Positions 3,099-5,927 of a DNA stretch of 5,927 nucleotides are shown in pieces. The notes below the pieces were generated by a model. It did no database searches, had not been told where the DNA came from, and worked only from the letters and a program-made list of their open reading frames with translations. A program made the translations under genes and the position numbers. The DNA lies in assembly GCA_050732575.1 (NCBI GenBank), contig JBOHRF010000331.1, positions 1 through 5,927 on the forward strand. Direction: 5' to 3'. The stretch is from JBBDWZ01 sp050732575 (GTDB taxonomy: Bacteria; Gemmatimonadota; Gemmatimonadetes; Longimicrobiales; RSA9). Each line of letters begins with the position of its first letter. Positions within the stretch are counted from its first letter, which is position 1.

Positions 3099-5762
3099 GT
3101 GTCGCTGATGGAACGCTGGCAGGAATGGCGGGCGGCGCGCAGGGAGCCGTGGGCGGTTGCGCAGGAGATGCGGTTTCACATCGAACAGGAAACCGAGCGC
3201 AACATGCGAAGTGGTATGGGACCCGATGCAGCGCGCAGTGCAGCGTTGCGCGCCTTTGGCGGCGTCGACCGGTACGTCGAGCAGGCGCGCGATGAGCGAC
3301 CGGGCTCCGCGCTGGAAGACCTGGTTGCGGATATGCGCTATGCGTTGCGCTGGCTGCGCAAGACGCCCGGGTTTGCCGCCGTAGCGATGCTGACACTGGC
3401 CCTCGGTATCGGCAGCAACACGGCCATCTTCAGTGTGGTCAATGCCGCGTTGCTGAAGCCGCTGCCGTTTGCCGATCCCGATCGATTGGTAAAGGTCAGT
3501 CTGGTCATGCCTGATGAGCCAGACATGGTCTGGTCCTATCCGAAGTATGAGGTGCTGCGCGACGAGCAGCGCAGCTTCACGCAGGTAGCTGGCTATTCAC
3601 CCTGGACTGGCACCCTTGCCGGTGGCGGAGATCCGGAGCGTTTGCAGGGCGAACGTGTCACCGCGCGCTATTTCGATGTGCTGGGAGTGCGGCCGCGCGC
3701 GGGCCGTGTGTTCACAGAGGAAGAGGCGCGCGATCCGGGACGGGCGCAGGTCGCTCTGCTGGGTGAATCGTTGTGGCGCCGCCGGTTCAACGCCGATCCC
3801 GCCGTGGTCGGCCGCACCCTGCAGCTGGACGGGCAAGCAGTAACCGTTGTGGGCGTGCTGCCCGCGGACTTCCGCGGCCTGAGCGGCAACGCAGACATCT
3901 TCGTGCCGGTGTCAACCATCGGCCGCATGCTGAACGGCCGCTGGGCGCATTTCATGACCGTGATTGCGCGCCTGGATGACCATGTCACGCTCGAGCGCGC
4001 ACAGACCGAGGTCGTGGCACTGGGTGCGCGTATTGATGAGCTGCACCGCTCGCCGCGTGACCTTGGTGCGAGCAGTGCCATGGTCAGGCGTTTGAAAGAC
4101 CTGCGCGTTGATCCGGCCATACGGCGCGCCGTGCTGGTGTTGTTCGGCGCCGTCACCGCTTTGCTTCTGATTACCTGCGCCAATGTGGCCAATCTGCTGC
4201 TGGCGCGAGCGGCCCAGCGCCGGCGCGAAATTGCCGTGCGCCTGGCCATTGGTGCCCATCGCGGCCGGCTCATCCGTCAGCTAATGACCGAGTCCTTGAT
4301 CATGGCGCTACTCGGCGGGCTGGCGGGTGTGCTGGTCGCATGGTTGGGCATGCGCGCACTGGCAGCACTGGCAGCCAACGCGGGCAGTGTACTGGGCAAT
4401 TCGGCAAGTGGATTTCAGGCCGTGTTGCTGGCGCGCATCCCGCTGGACGCGACCGTGCTACTGTTTGCGCTGGGCGCGACGGTAATTACCGGCTTCCTGT
4501 TCGGCGTGGTACCGGCACTGCAAGCCTCACGCGCCGACCTGGTCAGTGATCTCAAAGATGGCGGCGAGCGAAGCCGGAGTGCGCTGGGCGTGCGCGGCCT
4601 GAACAGTCGCAACGTGCTGATTATCTCCGAGATCGCGCTGGCTTTCACGCTGTTGGTAGGCGCGGGACTGATGCTGCGCAGTCTGGCCCGGCTGCTCGAT
4701 GTCGATGCCGGCCTGAATCCGCGCAACCTGTTGACCGCGCGCATATCGCTGCCCGAATCGAATTCGCCCCAGGCTTCCTTGCGTTTCTGGCAGGAATTGC
4801 TGCAACGGAGTGCCTCACTGCCGGGCGTGCACAGTGTGGGTGTAGCCGATTGCCCGCCTCTGATCGGCCGCTGTTATGTCAAGCCCTTCTGGCCCGACGG
4901 CCAAACCAGCTCGGCACCTGTGCCGGTCGGCGTGCACTACGTCTCGCCCGGATATTTCGATGCCGTGGGCGTCGCGCTCAGGCGCGGCCGCGTTTTCACG
5001 GCTGCCGATCGCGCCGGCAGCCCCAACGTGGTGATCATCAACCAGAGCGCTGCTCAGAAATATTTCCCGGGAGAAGACCCGGTCGGCAAACGGGTCGGCG
5101 CGGGCGGCGGTTTTGCTGATCCCATGGCCGAGATCGTGGGGGTTGTTGCCGATCAGCGTTTCGCCGCGATTGAGGTGCCCGCCGAGCCTGATGTGTACAT
5201 CGCGTACGCGCAGGTGCCGATGCCAACCGGCTACCTTTTCGTACGTACCAGCGGCAGACCGCTGGCCCTGGCGGCCGCGATCCGACGCGAGGTGCAACGT
5301 CTCGATCCCAATCTGCCCGTTTACGATGTTCAGACTATGGAAAAGCGTGTGCGTGCGGCCACTGAACGCACGCGCGTGACCGGCCTGCTGCTCGGCGCAT
5401 TCGCGGCCACTGCCCTGCTGCTGGCTCTGATCGGCATCTATGGTCTGGTTGCTTACGCGGTCACGCAACGGACACGGGAGATCGGCCTGCGCATCGCCCT
5501 GGGTGCGGGACGCGCTGATGTGGCCCGGCTGATGCTGCCCTACAGCGCGTTGTTGGTTGGCCTGGGACTGGGGGTCGGCCTGCTGGGCGCCTGGAGCACC
5601 ACACGGGTATTGCGTTCGTTGCTTTTTGAAGTGGAAACGACCGATCCGCTCGTTTTTGCTTCCCTCACTGCGTTGACTCTGGTGGTCGCGTTAGCCGCAA
5701 GCGCGCTGCCCGCATTCCGTGCCGCACGTCTCGATCCACTCACTGCGCTACGCTCGGAGTGA
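3099..5762 (+). CDS. ADOP-type duplicated orphan ABC permease (MacB/FtsX family)
   Basis: An 887-residue inner-membrane protein of the usual length for acidobacterial duplicated orphan permeases. Residues 1-80 form the soluble helical permease-prefix domain (EMRFHIEQETERNMRSGM, then ALRAFGGVDRYVEQARDERPGS). Membrane segments are predicted near 92-117, 343-368, 398-424, 450-476, 505-530, 761-787, 812-832 and 851-873. The first half holds a MacB-like periplasmic domain (about 120-340) and an FtsX domain with ANVANLLLARAAQRRREIAVRLAIGA (361-386). The second half repeats this with a periplasmic domain (about 540-755) and the motif VTQRTREIGLRIALGAGRADVARLML (788-813). It ends in the family-typical DPLTALRSE. 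MacB-like proteins couple cytoplasmic ATP hydrolysis to periplasmic movements, but this protein has no nucleotide-binding domain and no ATPase gene is in the window. Substrate and function are unknown. GTG start chosen from GAGG with 5-base spacing. No frameshift or truncation is visible. Cys585 and Cys592 form a CPPLIGRC pair in the second periplasmic domain. Confidence 0.93.
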   Translation: MSLMERWQEWRAARREPWAVAQEMRFHIEQETERNMRSGMGPDAARSAALRAFGGVDRYVEQARDERPGSALEDLVADMRYALRWLRKTPGFAAVAMLTLALGIGSNTAIFSVVNAALLKPLPFADPDRLVKVSLVMPDEPDMVWSYPKYEVLRDEQRSFTQVAGYSPWTGTLAGGGDPERLQGERVTARYFDVLGVRPRAGRVFTEEEARDPGRAQVALLGESLWRRRFNADPAVVGRTLQLDGQAVTVVGVLPADFRGLSGNADIFVPVSTIGRMLNGRWAHFMTVIARLDDHVTLERAQTEVVALGARIDELHRSPRDLGASSAMVRRLKDLRVDPAIRRAVLVLFGAVTALLLITCANVANLLLARAAQRRREIAVRLAIGAHRGRLIRQLMTESLIMALLGGLAGVLVAWLGMRALAALAANAGSVLGNSASGFQAVLLARIPLDATVLLFALGATVITGFLFGVVPALQASRADLVSDLKDGGERSRSALGVRGLNSRNVLIISEIALAFTLLVGAGLMLRSLARLLDVDAGLNPRNLLTARISLPESNSPQASLRFWQELLQRSASLPGVHSVGVADCPPLIGRCYVKPFWPDGQTSSAPVPVGVHYVSPGYFDAVGVALRRGRVFTAADRAGSPNVVIINQSAAQKYFPGEDPVGKRVGAGGGFADPMAEIVGVVADQRFAAIEVPAEPDVYIAYAQVPMPTGYLFVRTSGRPLALAAAIRREVQRLDPNLPVYDVQTMEKRVRAATERTRVTGLLLGAFAATALLLALIGIYGLVAYAVTQRTREIGLRIALGAGRADVARLMLPYSALLVGLGLGVGLLGAWSTTRVLRSLLFEVETTDPLVFASLTALTLVVALAASALPAFRAARLDPLTALRSE

Positions 5763-5776
5763 GAGGGACCGGTTTT

Positions 5777-5812
5777 TCACGTTCTCGTTCACGCTCTCGT
5801 TTTCGTTCACGT
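5777..5812 (+). repeat. Six degenerate 6-bp tandem repeats after the permease gene
   Basis: Six consecutive hexamers starting at 5777 follow the consensus TCNCGT: TCACGT (first and last), TCTCGT (second and fourth), TCACGC (third) and TTTCGT (fifth). The array begins 15 bp after the permease stop, preceded by a run of five T. It overlaps the left arm of the inverted repeat at 5800-5835. Confidence 0.75.
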
Positions 5813-5835
5813 TCGTGTAAAGCCGTGAACGAAAA
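5800..5835. repeat. 12-bp perfect inverted repeat downstream of the permease gene
   Basis: TTTTCGTTCACG (5800-5811) and CGTGAACGAAAA (5824-5835) are exact inverted copies with a 12-base spacer. As RNA this is a 12-bp stem, but the U-run is on the 5' arm and As on the 3' arm, the reverse of an intrinsic terminator, in either direction. It may stabilise the 3' end of the padR-permease transcript or be a binding site. The CGTTCACG at 5786-5793, within the hexamer array, could compete for the same right arm. Confidence 0.65.
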
Positions 5836-5927
5836 GTAGAGTCGAGTCGAGGCGCTGTGGTGTTAGGTTGAGCGTAGCCGGGGCTCCCGGTTTCCTGAGG
5901 GAGTGCCTCAATAGCTCAGCCATGACT
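5836..5927. other. Non-coding tail to the window end
   Basis: Ninety-two bases with no supported gene. There is a short pentamer repeat (GAGTC twice plus GAG, 5839-5851) and a small hairpin TGAGG-GAGTG-CCTCA (5896-5910). An ATG at 5922 without a ribosome binding site could start a next gene, but too little is visible to call it. Confidence 0.4.

Noticed and set aside
4815..5468. 217-codon minus-strand ORF antisense to the permease
   Set aside because: Shadow of the permease codon pattern; Arg/Ala/His-rich with no domain, while the plus frame is conserved throughout.
5768..5777. ACCGGT followed by a T-run as the permease terminator
   Set aside because: The palindrome has only 3-bp arms with no room for a loop, so no stable hairpin can form before the T-run.
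5811..5927. Minus-strand ORF of about 38 codons in the tail (starts MAELLRHSL)
   Set aside because: It runs through the inverted repeat and pentamer repeat, has no recognisable motif and cannot be checked for context because the window ends.

Overview
The window is high-GC bacterial DNA. Its gene types are a PD40-propeller C-terminus, a lipocalin-like protein, a 6-bladed beta-propeller lipoprotein, and a PadR regulator coupled to a duplicated orphan MacB/FtsX-type permease. This combination points to Gemmatimonadota or, less likely, Acidobacteriota. The assignment rests on recognised family features, not on a marker gene.

Layout, left to right, all intact genes on the + strand. (1) 1-198 is the C-terminal end of a PD40/TolB-like beta-propeller protein, cut by the window edge. 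(2) 199-522 holds no intact gene. It contains a hairpin at 204-224, then a short minus-strand remnant (278-406) that reads like the C-terminal tail of an S41-family peptidase, then a nested inverted repeat. The hairpin lies between the convergent gene ends. (3) 523-954 is a small secreted lipocalin-like protein. Its last codons and stop fall inside an exact 59-bp tandem duplication (941-1058). (4) 1059-1366 holds no credible gene but is crowded with short hairpins, including an operator-like palindrome at 1164-1181. (5) 1367-2638 encodes a probable lipoprotein with a 6-bladed beta-propeller (NHL-like) fold. (6) 2639-2755 is a pyrimidine tract followed by a sigma70-like promoter whose -35 box overlaps a palindrome. 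(7) 2756-3091 (PadR) and 3099-5762 (ADOP permease, 887 aa) form a tightly coupled two-gene operon. (8) 5763-5927 is a non-coding tail with hexameric repeats and a 12-bp perfect inverted repeat.

How the parts work together: the PadR repressor probably controls its own promoter, and with it the permease downstream. The permease is related to MacB/FtsX-type (type VII ABC) permeases, but no ATPase gene is present in the window, so its energy source and substrate are unknown. The propeller lipoprotein has its own long leader. A sequence resembling the PadR operator core also occurs about 190 bp upstream of the lipoprotein gene, so the regulator might reach that gene too; this is inference. I found no tRNA, rRNA, CRISPR array, insertion sequence or phage gene.
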